A stretch of 64,000 nt of DNA from Oxalobacter sp. (GTDB lineage Bacteria > Pseudomonadota > Gammaproteobacteria > Burkholderiales > Burkholderiaceae_D), in assembly GCA_003605115.1 (NCBI GenBank), contig QZKY01000011.1:186001-250000 (forward strand). The letters run 5' to 3'. The position numbers and the translations under genes are program-made. Shown in pieces: positions 1 through 8,997 of the stretch (position 1 is its first letter; each line of letters starts with the position of its first letter). The notes under the pieces are model-generated. The model ran no database searches, had not been told where the DNA came from, and saw only the letters and a list, made by a program, of their open reading frames with translations.

Positions 1-506
1 GGATGTGGGGTGCCGCACAAATACGTGTACGTGGTTTACGCGATTACGGTGCGGCACTGTCCCCGGAAACGGCCAGCCGTATTTCATCCGGCGCAGAAAC
101 GCTGTCGCTGCGCATGGATCGTACCTGTGCCAGCGCGATGGGTGTGGCCAAGATGCTGGAAGCCGATTCACGTGTCAAGTCAGTTTACTATCCTGGTTTG
201 TCATCGCATCCGCAACACAAATTGGCGAACGAACTTTTCAAAAATTACGGATCGATGTTCAGTTTTGAACTGCAAGACAATATTGACTATTATGACTATA
301 TTGATCGCTTGAAGCTGCCGGTTTATGCGAGTAATTTGGGGGATACCCGTACATTGGTGATTCCGGTCGCACAAACGATTTATGCCGAAATCGGTCAGGA
401 AGCGCGCGCCAAAGTCGGTATTGCAGAAAATTTGATTCGCGTGTCCATCGGCATTGAAGACACCGAAGACTTGCTGGAAGATTTTCGGCAGGCGCTGAAA
501 GTATAG
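1..506 (+). CDS. Cystathionine gamma-synthase family PLP enzyme, C-terminal part
   Basis: This is the C-terminal ~168 residues of a Cys/Met-metabolism PLP-dependent enzyme (fold type I trans-sulfuration family); the 5' end and the PLP lysine lie outside the window. The reading frame is already open at base 3. Family-typical features are the substrate-loop region with GLRDYGAALSP near the start, the ETLSLRMDRTCASA stretch, a YPGLSSHPQH motif, and the C-terminal SNLGDTRTLVIP and LIRVSIGIED blocks that shape the active site. Members act on O-acyl-homoserine, cystathionine or methionine, and the exact substrate cannot be decided from this part. It ends in TAG 24 bp before the next gene, which has its own start. 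No terminator is evident after it. Confidence 0.85.
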   Translation, partial: MWGAAQIRVRGLRDYGAALSPETASRISSGAETLSLRMDRTCASAMGVAKMLEADSRVKSVYYPGLSSHPQHKLANELFKNYGSMFSFELQDNIDYYDYIDRLKLPVYASNLGDTRTLVIPVAQTIYAEIGQEARAKVGIAENLIRVSIGIEDTEDLLEDFRQALKV

Positions 507-529
507 TCCTCCTTTATTCTGATCCAGTC

Positions 530-1078
530 ATGAGCGACACACGTCATCTCGAAGAACTGCGCTTCCGTTTCAACAACGGGGAGAAACTTGATTATATTTT
601 TTTCTGGGGATATGAACAGAGTTTGTGCGGCATGAACGATGCCTGCCTCAGTCAATGGTATGAATCGCCTTTCGGGGTGGATGACTGTCGTTATCTCACT
701 GCCGAACATTTCATGATGGCGGAAAAGGCGGCGCTCTTTGGTGACGAAGAAATGCGTCAGAAGATTCTGAACGCACAAACTCCGGCCGGAGCCAAGGCTT
801 TGGGACGCAGGGTGCGCGGGTTTGACGAAGTCGTCTGGTGCCAGAACCGTTTTTCCATTGTCATGCGTGCAAACAAGGCCAAGTTTTCGCAGAACGAGGC
901 TTTGCGTCATTTTTTGATTGGTACTGGCTCTCGTGTGCTGGTTGAAGCCAGTCCTGCCGATCCCGTATGGGGAATTGGCTTGGGGCAGGAAGATGCGCGG
1001 GTAAATAATCCCAATGAATGGCGCGGCTTGAACCTGCTGGGTTTCGCACTCATGCAAGTGCGCAAAAAAATTGCCTAA
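530..1078 (+). CDS. NADAR family protein (YbiA-like N-glycosidase)
   Basis: This 182-aa protein is a full-length NADAR domain. Visible family signatures are YLTAEHFMMAEKAALFGD in the first third, the LGRRVRGFDEVVW block, and the C-terminal GIGLGQEDARVNNPNEWRG that closes the active site. Known members hydrolyse N-glycosidic bonds: YbiA acts on damaged pyrimidine intermediates of riboflavin synthesis, and other NADAR proteins remove ADP-ribose from guanine or process ADP-ribosyl compounds. Which of these applies here cannot be read from sequence. A cytosolic location is expected, since no signal peptide or membrane segment is seen. It follows the PLP enzyme by 24 bp and precedes a GNAT gene by about 40 bp, so all three could be co-transcribed. 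Confidence 0.88.
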   Translation: MSDTRHLEELRFRFNNGEKLDYIFFWGYEQSLCGMNDACLSQWYESPFGVDDCRYLTAEHFMMAEKAALFGDEEMRQKILNAQTPAGAKALGRRVRGFDEVVWCQNRFSIVMRANKAKFSQNEALRHFLIGTGSRVLVEASPADPVWGIGLGQEDARVNNPNEWRGLNLLGFALMQVRKKIA

Positions 1079-1115
1079 GTAGATCATCAGAGTAGGACAC
1101 TTGATCCTGACGACC

Positions 1116-1637
1116 ATGAGATTTGTTTACTGCACCTACGAAAGACATGCTTCACGCATCCTCGACATCTTCAATGAGGTCATCGTCAATTCAACAGCCC
1201 TATTTGATTACCAGCCACGTTCGCCTGAATCAATGATCGGATGGTTTGCAGCAAAACAGCAGCATCAATTTCCTGTTGTTGGCTATGAGGATGAGCGTGG
1301 CCATCTGCTGGGTTTTGCGACCTACGGCCGTTTCCGCGCTTGGCCAGCCTACAAATATACGGTCGAACATTCCATTTACATTCACCAAGACCATCGTGGG
1401 AAAGGTATTGGTCATCAGCTCTTGCAAGAGCTGATCAAGGAAGCGCAACGGCAGCAGTACCATGTGATGATCGGCGGCATTGAAGCCACCAACACGGGCA
1501 GCATTGCTTTGCATGAGGCATTGGGTTTCACCCATGCCGGCACAATCAATCAAGCAGGGTACAAATTTGGACGCTGGCTTGACTTGCGTTTTTACCAGCT
1601 TATTTTGCCGACGCCGCAGCATCCCACTGAAGATTGA
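1116..1637 (+). CDS. GNAT family N-acetyltransferase (phosphinothricin acetyltransferase-like)
   Basis: This protein of about 173 aa has the GNAT fold. It shows the acetyl-CoA binding motif HRGKGIGHQLLQELI (R/Q-x-x-G-x-G/A) in the middle, and an upstream stretch reading YTVEHSIYIHQDHRGKG that is typical of the phosphinothricin/methionine sulfoximine acetyltransferase branch. The later IGGIEATNTGSIALHEALGF block is also characteristic of that branch. I chose the ATG at 1116; an in-frame TTG at 1101 adds five residues and is less likely. These enzymes acetylate amino groups of small amines, including toxic amino-acid analogues; the natural substrate here is unknown. It lies between the NADAR gene and a dCMP-deaminase-like gene on the same strand. 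Confidence 0.85.
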   Translation: MRFVYCTYERHASRILDIFNEVIVNSTALFDYQPRSPESMIGWFAAKQQHQFPVVGYEDERGHLLGFATYGRFRAWPAYKYTVEHSIYIHQDHRGKGIGHQLLQELIKEAQRQQYHVMIGGIEATNTGSIALHEALGFTHAGTINQAGYKFGRWLDLRFYQLILPTPQHPTED

Positions 1638-1742
1638 GCTTCTTGATGCGTTTCGGAAACACGCCTCTCTAAATGAGGGGAGCGGGAATGTTATGATGCT
1701 GTTTTTTGTAAGCACTGTTGGCCAGAGACGAGTGGAAAAAAC

Positions 1743-2300
1743 ATGAACCGACCGATTCCCGATTATCACGATTACTTTATGAATATCGCCATGGCCGTGC
1801 GACGCAGAGCCAACTGCATGGGGAATCGCGTTGGCGCCATCATCGTTCTGGATAAACGCATCATTGCCACTGGCTACAACGGCACGCCAGCCGGTATGCC
1901 CAATTGCCTGGATGGTGGTTGTCATCGCTGCGGGAACCGCGATCACTATCCCTCCGGCTCCGGCTACGACCTGTGCATCTGCGTGCACGCGGAACAAAAT
2001 GCCTTGCTCTCGGCGGCGCGCTTTGGCACGTCCGTCGCGGGCGGCACCGTGTACACCACCATGCGCCCGTGTTTTGGCTGTACCAAAGAAATGCTGCAAG
2101 CCAAAATCGAATCGGTGTATTTCATCCACGACTGGATGCATCCCGATGAAGAGAAGCACGCGGAGTATCTCCGACTGCAATCCTACTTCCCCGGCGAGAT
2201 TAAAAAACTGGATTTGGTTGATCCCGATGCAGAATGGGCGGTGTCCTCATTGCGGGGCAAAGGCAAGCCGATGGTGGATGAGACGGGGCATCAGGATTAA
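1743..2300 (+). CDS. Deoxycytidylate (dCMP) deaminase family protein
   Basis: This 185-aa zinc deaminase resembles ComEB/dCMP deaminases. The catalytic HAEQNAL motif (His ligand plus proton-shuttling Glu) and the PCFGC zinc-binding pair are present, together with an extra cysteine/histidine cluster (CLDGGCHRCGNRDHYPSG) seen in dCMP deaminases of this type. The expected reaction is dCMP to dUMP plus ammonia, feeding thymidylate synthesis; substrate specificity is inferred from family only. The start is the ATG at 1743, after a GAGTGGAAAAAAC leader. Relatives in other settings deplete dCTP during phage infection, but nothing in this neighbourhood suggests that, so a housekeeping nucleotide role is preferred. 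Confidence 0.85.
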   Translation: MNRPIPDYHDYFMNIAMAVRRRANCMGNRVGAIIVLDKRIIATGYNGTPAGMPNCLDGGCHRCGNRDHYPSGSGYDLCICVHAEQNALLSAARFGTSVAGGTVYTTMRPCFGCTKEMLQAKIESVYFIHDWMHPDEEKHAEYLRLQSYFPGEIKKLDLVDPDAEWAVSSLRGKGKPMVDETGHQD

Positions 2301-2341
2301 AGTAAAGCGAATCTGCTCCTAATAATTTGGAGTGAAACCAT

Positions 2342-2956
2342 ATGATAAGCATTGAGTTTCTCCTCACCTCATTTATCGTGGTGCTGGTTCCTGGCACGGG
2401 TGTCATCTATACGGTGTCCACGGGATTGGTGCAAGGACGCAAGGCGAGCCTTTATGCCGCAATAGGGTGTACCCTTGGCATCGTCCCCCATCTCTTGGCC
2501 ACAGCCTTGGGCTTGGCAGCGGTAATGCATACCAGTGCGCTGGCGTTCCAGGTGCTGAAGTATGCAGGCGTTCTCTATCTGCTTTACATTGCCTACGCAA
2601 CCTGGCGCGACAAATCGGCGTTCGTCATCGACGAAACCCAGTCTGCCGACAAAGCCTTGGCTATCATCACCAAAGCGTTTTTGCTAAACATTCTCAATCC
2701 CAAACTGACCATTTTTTTTCTCGCGTTTCTCCCGCAGTTTGTTCAAAACGGATCGTCGGAATCTATGCTTCAGTTACTGACGCTCAGTGCGGTATTCATG
2801 AACATGACGTTTGTTGTCTTCGTTATTTACGGCATGTTGGCGCACGCGTTTCGCAAGGTGGTCATTGAATCGACGCGTGTTCAAAACTGGCTTCGTCGCG
2901 GTTTTGCGGCGTCCTTTTTCGGACTTGGGGTGAACCTCTCTCTTACTGAGAAATGA
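2342..2956 (+). CDS. LysE/RhtB family amino-acid exporter
   Basis: This 204-aa inner-membrane protein has about six hydrophobic segments and the LysE/RhtB signature near the N terminus (LVPGTGVIYTVSTGLVQGRKAS), followed by a conserved LLNILNPKLTIFFLAFLPQF stretch in the middle. The family exports amino acids, homoserine/threonine or similar small molecules by proton antiport; the substrate here is not predictable. The start is the ATG at 2342, preceded by a TTGGAG ribosome-binding site. It follows the deaminase gene by 41 bp. No stem-loop is evident after its TGA. Confidence 0.88.
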   Translation: MISIEFLLTSFIVVLVPGTGVIYTVSTGLVQGRKASLYAAIGCTLGIVPHLLATALGLAAVMHTSALAFQVLKYAGVLYLLYIAYATWRDKSAFVIDETQSADKALAIITKAFLLNILNPKLTIFFLAFLPQFVQNGSSESMLQLLTLSAVFMNMTFVVFVIYGMLAHAFRKVVIESTRVQNWLRRGFAASFFGLGVNLSLTEK

Positions 2957-3027
2957 TGTCCTAACCAGCTTGGTACCGATTCTGCATTTATGTTGAACAG
3001 CATATCCTCCACCCCCCCTTTCTCCAT

Positions 3028-3056
3028 TTGACAAAGCGTACGCAATTGCGTACCAT
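3028..3056 (+). promoter_or_regulatory. Promoter and palindromic operator of the toxin-antitoxin pair
   Basis: A consensus -35 box TTGACA (3028-3033) is followed after 17 bp by TACCAT (3051-3056) as a -10 box. Between them lies a perfect 16-bp palindrome, GTACGCAATTGCGTAC (3038-3053), which overlaps the -10. YefM/Phd-type antitoxins repress their own promoter by binding such palindromes, so this is very probably the autoregulatory operator. The binding protein is inferred from context. Confidence 0.75.
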
Positions 3057-3081
3057 TTTGTTTGTTCAGAGGAGTGTCAAA

Positions 3082-3324
3082 ATGACTACCATTACCGCAA
3101 GCGAAGCCCGCGCCAATCTGTATCGACTCATCGACCAGGCTGCTGAGTCGCATCAGCCCATTCATATTGCAGGCAAACGCACGAGTGCTGTGCTGCTGTC
3201 TGCTGAGGATTGGCAAGCTATTCAAGAAACGCTTTACCTGCTCTCAGTGCCGGGCATGCGTGAATCCCTCAAGGAGGGGATGGCTGAACCCCTTAATAAA
3301 AGTACTAAGGTACTTAAGTGGTGA
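3082..3324 (+). CDS. Type II antitoxin, Phd/YefM family
   Basis: This 80-aa antitoxin has the N-terminal Phd/YefM DNA-binding domain: TITASEARANLYRLID at the start, then HIAGKRTSAVLLSAEDWQAI in the middle. Its C-terminal toxin-neutralising tail is charged. The ATG at 3082 is chosen because it has a strong ribosome-binding site (AGAGGAGTG) a few bases upstream; an in-frame extension to 3028 would run through the promoter. It neutralises the toxin encoded immediately downstream, whose start overlaps its stop, and is expected to repress the operon through the palindrome at 3038-3053. Confidence 0.92.
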   Translation: MTTITASEARANLYRLIDQAAESHQPIHIAGKRTSAVLLSAEDWQAIQETLYLLSVPGMRESLKEGMAEPLNKSTKVLKW

Positions 3325-3584
3325 GTTGGCAAGTTGTCTTTTCAAAGCATGCGCAAAAGGATGCGAAAAAGCTTGCTGCCACTGGTTTGAAGATAAGGGC
3401 GCAGGAGCTTCTGGCAGTGCTTGCTGCCGATCCCTTTCAGAACCCGCCATCGTATGAGAAGTTGGTTGGCGATCTGGCCGGTGCCTATTCAAGACGTATC
3501 AACATTCAGCATCGTCTGGTTTATGAAGTATTTGCCGAAGAACGCGTGGTGCGTGTACTTCGCATGTGGACGCACTATGAGTGA
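3321..3584 (+). CDS. Type II toxin, YoeB/Txe family mRNA interferase
   Basis: This 87-aa RelE-fold toxin is of the YoeB/Txe type. The C-terminal half carries the family core YSRRINIQHRLVYEV, with the basic and glutamate/arginine residues of the active site, and the protein ends in the characteristic W-T-H-Y-E (compare the YHY end of YoeB). YoeB toxins cut mRNA in the ribosomal A site. The start is a GTG overlapping the antitoxin stop codon (GTGA, 3321-3324); a GTG at 3318 is also possible. The overlap implies translational coupling with the antitoxin. Confidence 0.92.
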   Translation: MSWQVVFSKHAQKDAKKLAATGLKIRAQELLAVLAADPFQNPPSYEKLVGDLAGAYSRRINIQHRLVYEVFAEERVVRVLRMWTHYE

Positions 3585-3707
3585 GCGAGACCAGATAACG
3601 AAGCGTTCAGTTACTTTTTAACCTACATCACGCCATGAGCGGCCTCTTTCAGCGTAGTGGCGTTACTGCCTGTAGAATTGAGACCCGCGCACAAGCGGTA
3701 CCCTTAT

Positions 3708-5996
3708 ATGTCCCACCCCAAAAACATCTTCTCTTATACCGCCAAGCGCCCGCGTCCGCAGGATGCCGCGCCCTTCCTCCCGATGTCGCGGGAAGAGATG
3801 GACGTGCTCGGTTGGGATGCGTGCGATGTCATTCTCGTAACAGGCGATGCGTATATTGACCATCCGAGTTTTGCGATGGCGATTGTGGGACGTTTTCTCG
3901 AAGCGCAGGGTTTTCGGGTCGGCATCATCAGCCAGCCGGACTGGCTTTCCGTGAAGGACTTTCGCAAGCTCGGCAAACCGCGTCTGTATTTCGGTGTCAG
4001 CGCAGGCAACATGGATTCGATGGTGAATCGTTACACGGCAGATCGCAAGTTCCGCTCGGACGATGCCTACACCGCAGGTGGCCAGGGCGGCGAGCGACCG
4101 GATCGCGCCTTGGTGGTGTACGCACAGCGTGCACGCGAAGCTTATCCGGATGCGAATGTGGTGATCGGCGGCATCGAAGCGAGTTTGCGTCGCATTGCGC
4201 ATTACGATTACTGGTCGGACAATGTGCGCCGTTCGGTGCTGCCGGATTCCAAAGCGGACATGCTGTTGTTCGGGAATGGCGAACGTGCTTTGGCCGAGCT
4301 CACGCATCGCCTTGCTGCTGGCGAACCGATTGAACAAATTCGCAATGTGCGTGGTTCCGCTTTCATGGTGCCGCCGGGCTGGAAACCTGGCAAAGACTGG
4401 ATCGAAACGGGTTCGACGCGACTGGATACGCCGGGCAGGGTAGAGGCGCATATCAATCCTTACGAAGGTGCGCCGGGCAGTGCGGTGATCTGCGATGCCA
4501 AGATGGGCGCAACGGAAGAGAAAATCGTGCGCGTGCAGACGCGCGAAGAGCGTCGTGCAGCCCAAAAAGAAAAAGATGCGAAGACGGTGGTGCGTCTCCC
4601 ATCGTTCGAACAAGTGAAAGACGATCCGGTGCTGTATGCACACGCCTCGCGCGTGTTTCATCTGGAATCCAATCCGGGCAATGCGCATGCGATGGTACAG
4701 GCGCATGACAAGCGCGACGTGTGGCTGAATCCACCGCCGATACCGCTCACGATGGAAGAGATGGATCGGGTCTACGGTTTGCCGTTTGCACGCGCGCCGC
4801 ATCCGGGCTACGGCAAGGAAAAAATTCCGGCCTGGGAAATGATCAAGTTTTCGATCACGATCATGCGCGGTTGTTTCGGCGGTTGCACCTTCTGTTCAAT
4901 CACCGAACACGAAGGACGCATTATCCAGAGTCGTTCCGAGCCGTCGATTTTGCGTGAGATAGAAGAAGTGCGCGACAAGACAGAAGGCTTTACCGGCGTA
5001 ATTTCGGATCTCGGCGGCCCCACGGCGAATATGTATCGTCTCGGTTGCAGCGACAAGGAGATTGAAGCGACTTGTCGTCGCCTGTCCTGCGTGTACCCAA
5101 GCATTTGCAAGAATCTGAACACCGATCATGACAAGCTGATTTCGCTTTACCGCAAGGCGCGTGAAGTGCCGGGCGTGAAGCGGATTCTCATCGGCTCGGG
5201 TCTGCGCTACGACCTCGCCGTTCGTTCCCCGGAATACGTGAAGGAACTCGTTACGCATCACGTGGGCGGCCTGCTGAAGATTGCACCGGAACACACGGAA
5301 GAAGGTGTGCTGTCGAAGATGCAGAAGCCGGGCATCGGCACCTACGATGTGTTCAAGAAAATGTTCGAGCGGTACACAAAAGAAGCGGGCAAGGAGCAAT
5401 ACCTGGTGCCGTACTTCATCGCTGCCCATCCAGGCACGACGGACGAAGACATGGTGAACCTTGCGCTGTGGCTGAAGAAAAACAATTTCAAGCTCGACCA
5501 GGTGCAGACTTTCATGCCGACGCCGATGGCGATGGCGACGACGATGTACCACACCCAAAAGAATCCCCTCCATCCGGTGAGTGCAGATTCAGAAACGGTG
5601 GGAACCCCGCGCAAGGGACAAATCCGTCGTCTGCACAAAGCCTTCCTGCGTTATCACGATCCGGAGAACTGGACAATTTTGCGCGAAGCCTTGCGGCGCA
5701 TGGGACGCAACGATCTCATCGGAACCGGCGCACAGCATCTGGTACCGCCGTTCAAGTCTGCGCCGATGGGTGGGGCATTCGCTCGGGGCAGTCTGGGCGT
5801 GCGTCGCGCGGAACGCGGTCATCAGAATCAGGCGCAGCAACACAAGGGGTCGCCCAAACCCGTTCAGAAGCCAGCGCAAAAGCAGGCAGTCTCTGGCAAG
5901 GGTGCCGCCAAACCGGCGAATGCAAAAGCAGGACAGTTTGCCGCAGGCAGTACGCACCGCAAGGGCGGTACGCCGGTACGCTCAGGCAAGCGTTGA
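3708..5996 (+). CDS. ygiQ: YgiQ family radical SAM protein
   Basis: This 762-aa radical SAM protein closely follows YgiQ family layout: an N-terminal domain with [17 protein letters not shown] and [12 protein letters not shown], the [4Fe-4S]-binding CX3CX2C motif in [18 protein letters not shown] near residue 385, a TIM-barrel core, and an Ala/Gln/Lys/Pro-rich basic tail of about 75 residues. The family is very conserved and is annotated as UPF0313; its reaction is not established. The ATG at 3708 is preferred over an in-frame GTG at 3657. The low-complexity basic tail may bind nucleic acid, which is only a guess. The gene stands alone. Confidence 0.93.
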   Translation: MSHPKNIFSYTAKRPRPQDAAPFLPMSREEMDVLGWDACDVILVTGDAYIDHPSFAMAIVGRFLEAQGFRVGIISQPDWLSVKDFRKLGKPRLYFGVSAGNMDSMVNRYTADRKFRSDDAYTAGGQGGERPDRALVVYAQRAREAYPDANVVIGGIEASLRRIAHYDYWSDNVRRSVLPDSKADMLLFGNGERALAELTHRLAAGEPIEQIRNVRGSAFMVPPGWKPGKDWIETGSTRLDTPGRVEAHINPYEGAPGSAVICDAKMGATEEKIVRVQTREERRAAQKEKDAKTVVRLPSFEQVKDDPVLYAHASRVFHLESNPGNAHAMVQAHDKRDVWLNPPPIPLTMEEMDRVYGLPFARAPHPGYGKEKIPAWEMIKFSITIMRGCFGGCTFCSITEHEGRIIQSRSEPSILREIEEVRDKTEGFTGVISDLGGPTANMYRLGCSDKEIEATCRRLSCVYPSICKNLNTDHDKLISLYRKAREVPGVKRILIGSGLRYDLAVRSPEYVKELVTHHVGGLLKIAPEHTEEGVLSKMQKPGIGTYDVFKKMFERYTKEAGKEQYLVPYFIAAHPGTTDEDMVNLALWLKKNNFKLDQVQTFMPTPMAMATTMYHTQKNPLHPVSADSETVGTPRKGQIRRLHKAFLRYHDPENWTILREALRRMGRNDLIGTGAQHLVPPFKSAPMGGAFARGSLGVRRAERGHQNQAQQHKGSPKPVQKPAQKQAVSGKGAAKPANAKAGQFAAGSTHRKGGTPVRSGKR

Positions 5997-6190
5997 AATC
6001 GGGAAGCGCATGGCGCCGGCCTTCGGCGCTTCTGCGTCTTGCGAGCGGGTGTTGGGGGACTGGATTTTCAGTCAAATGACAAGCCCTACGCCACACGGGG
6101 GTATTTTTCTCGCCATGGCCGTGTACAATTTTCAGGCTAAGTAGATACGCTCATGCGTCAATGATAAAACGGAAGTCATAGGAGGAGTGC

Positions 6191-7039
6191 ATGTCGAAAG
6201 AACAGGTCAAGATTACGCTGCTGGTGGATAACGAAGCCGCCGAAGGTTTGGAAAAGGAACACGGCTTTGCGGCGTGGATTGAGTATGGCAAGCACAAGGT
6301 GTTGTTTGACACAGGTCATATGGGTGCGCTGCAAAAAAATGCGCAACGTCTAGGCGTCGATCTGAAGCAAGCGGAAGCGATTGTGATCAGCCACGGCCAT
6401 CGCGATCACACCGGCACGCTGGACAAGGTGCTGGCGGAAAACAGTCAAGCGCACATCTATTTCGCGAATGAGATCGATCAGGAGCGCTGGTGGTACATGC
6501 CGGATGCAGACAATTACGGCATGCCGGAAGCGGCGAGGAAAGCGTTTGCTGCCTTGCCAGCGAGCCGTGTGCACCCGCTCAAGTCCCACTACTATCTCGC
6601 ACCGGGCGTGGGCATTACAGGGCCGGTGCCGCGTCTGAATGACTTTGAGGACACCGGCGGCACTTTCCATCTGGACGACAAGCGTGGTGCGGTGGATAAA
6701 ATCGAAGACGATCAATCCATGTGGTTCGAAACCGATGATGGCTTGGTGGTGCTGCTGGGGTGTTGTCACTCCGGCTTGTCGAACACCATTGATTTCATTC
6801 GCAAGGTTTCTGGCATCGATAAAGTCAAAGGCGTGCTCGGTGGCATGCACCTGTTGCAAGCGAATGAACAACGTCTCAGCAAGACCTTCGATATTCTGAC
6901 CGGCTGGAAGGCAGACTTCCTGATTCCATGTCACTGTACCGGCATGGCATCAGCGAAAAAAATGGAAGCCGCAATCGGCTGCCAAACGGTCAAGCATGGC
7001 CATGCGGGCATGGTGGTCGATGCAGGTGCGTTGAGGTAG
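6191..7039 (+). CDS. MBL-fold metallo-hydrolase, COG1237 type (paralogue 1)
   Basis: This 282-aa metallo-beta-lactamase-fold hydrolase resembles the group annotated after 7,8-dihydropterin-6-methyl-beta-ribofuranosylaminobenzene phosphate synthase. The metal-binding SHGHRDHTG motif (HxHxDH) is near residue 75, followed by the LGCCHSGLSNT histidine, a GGMHL block and a terminal PCHCTG. No signal peptide is seen, so it is cytosolic. A perfect AGGAGG ribosome-binding site sits 7 bp before the ATG at 6191. A closely similar paralogue lies at 8998-9858, separated from it by a diguanylate cyclase gene, and a more distant one at 27651-28514. The substrate is unknown; the methanopterin-related name should not be transferred. 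Confidence 0.88.
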   Translation: MSKEQVKITLLVDNEAAEGLEKEHGFAAWIEYGKHKVLFDTGHMGALQKNAQRLGVDLKQAEAIVISHGHRDHTGTLDKVLAENSQAHIYFANEIDQERWWYMPDADNYGMPEAARKAFAALPASRVHPLKSHYYLAPGVGITGPVPRLNDFEDTGGTFHLDDKRGAVDKIEDDQSMWFETDDGLVVLLGCCHSGLSNTIDFIRKVSGIDKVKGVLGGMHLLQANEQRLSKTFDILTGWKADFLIPCHCTGMASAKKMEAAIGCQTVKHGHAGMVVDAGALR

Positions 7040-7097
7040 CACTCACAAAACCGCCGCAGATAACCCTTACAAACCCCATACCACTTCCTGTTTTTCC

Positions 7098-7134
7098 AAA
7101 GCGTCATGTACCGCAAGGTGCGTGACGCTTTTTT
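7098..7134 (+). terminator. Rho-independent terminator after MBL hydrolase 1
   Basis: A stem with arms AAAGCGTCA and TGACGCTTT, with further pairing inside, is followed by a run of T. It lies about 60 bp after the stop of the hydrolase gene and separates it from the diguanylate cyclase gene. Confidence 0.85.
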
Positions 7135-7306
7135 GTTGATGGGGAAAGTGCTGCGTGCTTGATGCGCAATATTTTCTTTGAGAAATCAATGCGTTAGAGA
7201 AATTGTGCGCGCAAGGTTTATTTTTGTACCAATTATGATATTTGATTAAATAGCGAGCACATCTTCGTAATAAAATGGCAGTTTGGGAATTTTTTCAGTC
7301 CTGCCT

Positions 7307-8848
7307 ATGCTCACGACCACGCTTTGGCGCCTTCTTTATATTTTTCCGAATCTCGCGGCAGCGCTGGGGATGATGGTGGTCGCGTTGATGGCATGGTCTT
7401 ACCGGGCGCAACGCGGTGCGCGTGCACTGTGCATCTTTGCGGTTGCATCGACGGTTTGGGCACTCTTTGAAACGATCAGTTTCATTGGTTTGCCGCCAGA
7501 GTGGATTCTGTTCGTCTGGCATTTGAAGAGTATTGGCGTCTCCATTGCGCCCCTGGCCATGATGGTTGCCGCGTTTGACTATTTTGGTTACGGCCACCTG
7601 GTGAGCCAACGCCGCATCGCCTTGCTCTCCCTTGTTCCCATTGCCAAACTGTTCGCGAGCTGGACAAATGGGTGGCATGGACTGGTGTGGCGCGAACTGC
7701 ACATGGATTATGCAACGCCCTTCCCGACGCTCACCGGCGTACCAGGACTGATGACCTGGGTTTACTACTTCTATGCAGGCTTGCTGCTGATCATCACCAC
7801 GACTTTTTTGCTGATGCGGCTTTCCGAATTGCCGCGCCCCCAGCAGCGCCAGGTGTATATCGTGATTGCGGCCATGCTCTTACCTTTGTTTGCGACAACC
7901 GCTTTTATGTTGGGCATTGCGCCTTTGCCGAATACCTCCTTTACGCCGCTGGCATTTAACGTTTCTGGCTTCTTCCTCTTGCGGGGGTTTTCTCGTGGGC
8001 GAATGTTTGAATTGCCGCCCGTGACAGCATACGAAATTTATCGCAGCCAGGATGACGCCGTGTTTGTTATCGATAAGGCGAACCGTGTGCTGGATTTGAA
8101 CATCGCTGCCCGCAACCTGCTGGTTTGGGCTGAGAGAGATAATATCGGCGGTACACTGCCTCAAATGCTTCCGCAGGTGGCCGAGCTGCTGGAGGGGTGT
8201 GCAGATGAATGTCGTGGCGAAGTATTGCTGAATAGTCGTTATTATGATGTGCGCATTTCACCTTTGCATACATTGGACAAGCGTGTGCATGGACGTTTAT
8301 TGGTGTGGCGGGATGTCACGGATCGCAAATGGCTGGAAACGGAATTGCGCCGTTTGGCGGTAACGGATGAGTTGACGGGGCTTTATAACCGGCGACATTT
8401 TTTTGCGCGGGGCGAAGAAGATGTCGAGCATGCAATGCGGTACGGGCGGCCACTCAGCCTGATCATGGTGGACGTGGATCACTTCAAGGAGGTGAATGAC
8501 CGATATGGTCACGAGGCAGGAGATCGCGCGCTCGTGCTGCTGGCAGGCATCCTCTCCAACAAGTTGCGCAATGTGGATTGTGTCGGGCGTATTGGCGGAG
8601 AAGAATTTGCACTGCTGATGCCAGAAACGACAGCTGAAGCAGCATGTGAAGTCGCCACGCGTTTGATCAACGAGGTTGCCGAGGCGGAGATGGAGTTACC
8701 AGACGGGCAGCGCATCGGTCTGACCATCAGCGTCGGGGTGGTGACGCTTCAGGAGGAAGAAACTTCCATGAATATGTTCCTGCGACGTGCAGACATCGCT
8801 TTGTACAAGGCCAAGAAGAAAGGACGCAACAGAATTGTCCAGATGTAG
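7307..8848 (+). CDS. Membrane diguanylate cyclase (7TM-PAS-GGDEF)
   Basis: This protein of about 513 aa starts with seven or so hydrophobic helices (residues ~5-225) resembling the 7TM N-terminal region of some histidine kinases. A PAS-like segment follows (~235-335), then a C-terminal GGDEF domain. The active-site signature reads GGEEF within RIGGEEFALLMPE, and the inhibitory I-site RxxD (RNVD) lies exactly five residues before it, so the protein is predicted to make cyclic di-GMP and to be product-inhibited. The ATG at 7307 is chosen; an in-frame TTG at 7283 is less likely. It sits between two paralogous MBL-fold hydrolases on the same strand, but a terminator precedes it, so it probably has its own promoter. 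Confidence 0.93.
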   Translation: MLTTTLWRLLYIFPNLAAALGMMVVALMAWSYRAQRGARALCIFAVASTVWALFETISFIGLPPEWILFVWHLKSIGVSIAPLAMMVAAFDYFGYGHLVSQRRIALLSLVPIAKLFASWTNGWHGLVWRELHMDYATPFPTLTGVPGLMTWVYYFYAGLLLIITTTFLLMRLSELPRPQQRQVYIVIAAMLLPLFATTAFMLGIAPLPNTSFTPLAFNVSGFFLLRGFSRGRMFELPPVTAYEIYRSQDDAVFVIDKANRVLDLNIAARNLLVWAERDNIGGTLPQMLPQVAELLEGCADECRGEVLLNSRYYDVRISPLHTLDKRVHGRLLVWRDVTDRKWLETELRRLAVTDELTGLYNRRHFFARGEEDVEHAMRYGRPLSLIMVDVDHFKEVNDRYGHEAGDRALVLLAGILSNKLRNVDCVGRIGGEEFALLMPETTAEAACEVATRLINEVAEAEMELPDGQRIGLTISVGVVTLQEEETSMNMFLRRADIALYKAKKKGRNRIVQM

Positions 8849-8997
8849 CCTCTGTTGTGAGAGCATCCATGCGGCTAACATGGGTGGCATAAGTGGCATA
8901 AATCCGCAGGAAACGTATGGTTATTGAGTCGCTTTGATGCAATATCTCATACCATTGGCTGGATCGATTAAAAAAGTTTTTGAACCGGAGAGTGACG

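Noticed and set aside
3663-4802. Minus-strand open frame of 379 codons
   Set aside because: Antisense to ygiQ; Arg/His-rich shadow.
5468-6079. 203-codon plus-strand frame overlapping the ygiQ end
   Set aside because: Out-of-frame shadow of the low-complexity tail of ygiQ with no ribosome-binding site.
6191-7039. Naming the MBL hydrolases as methanopterin-pathway enzymes or lactonases
   Set aside because: The methanopterin name is a transferred archaeal label, and the lactonase signature is not matched well enough to assert.
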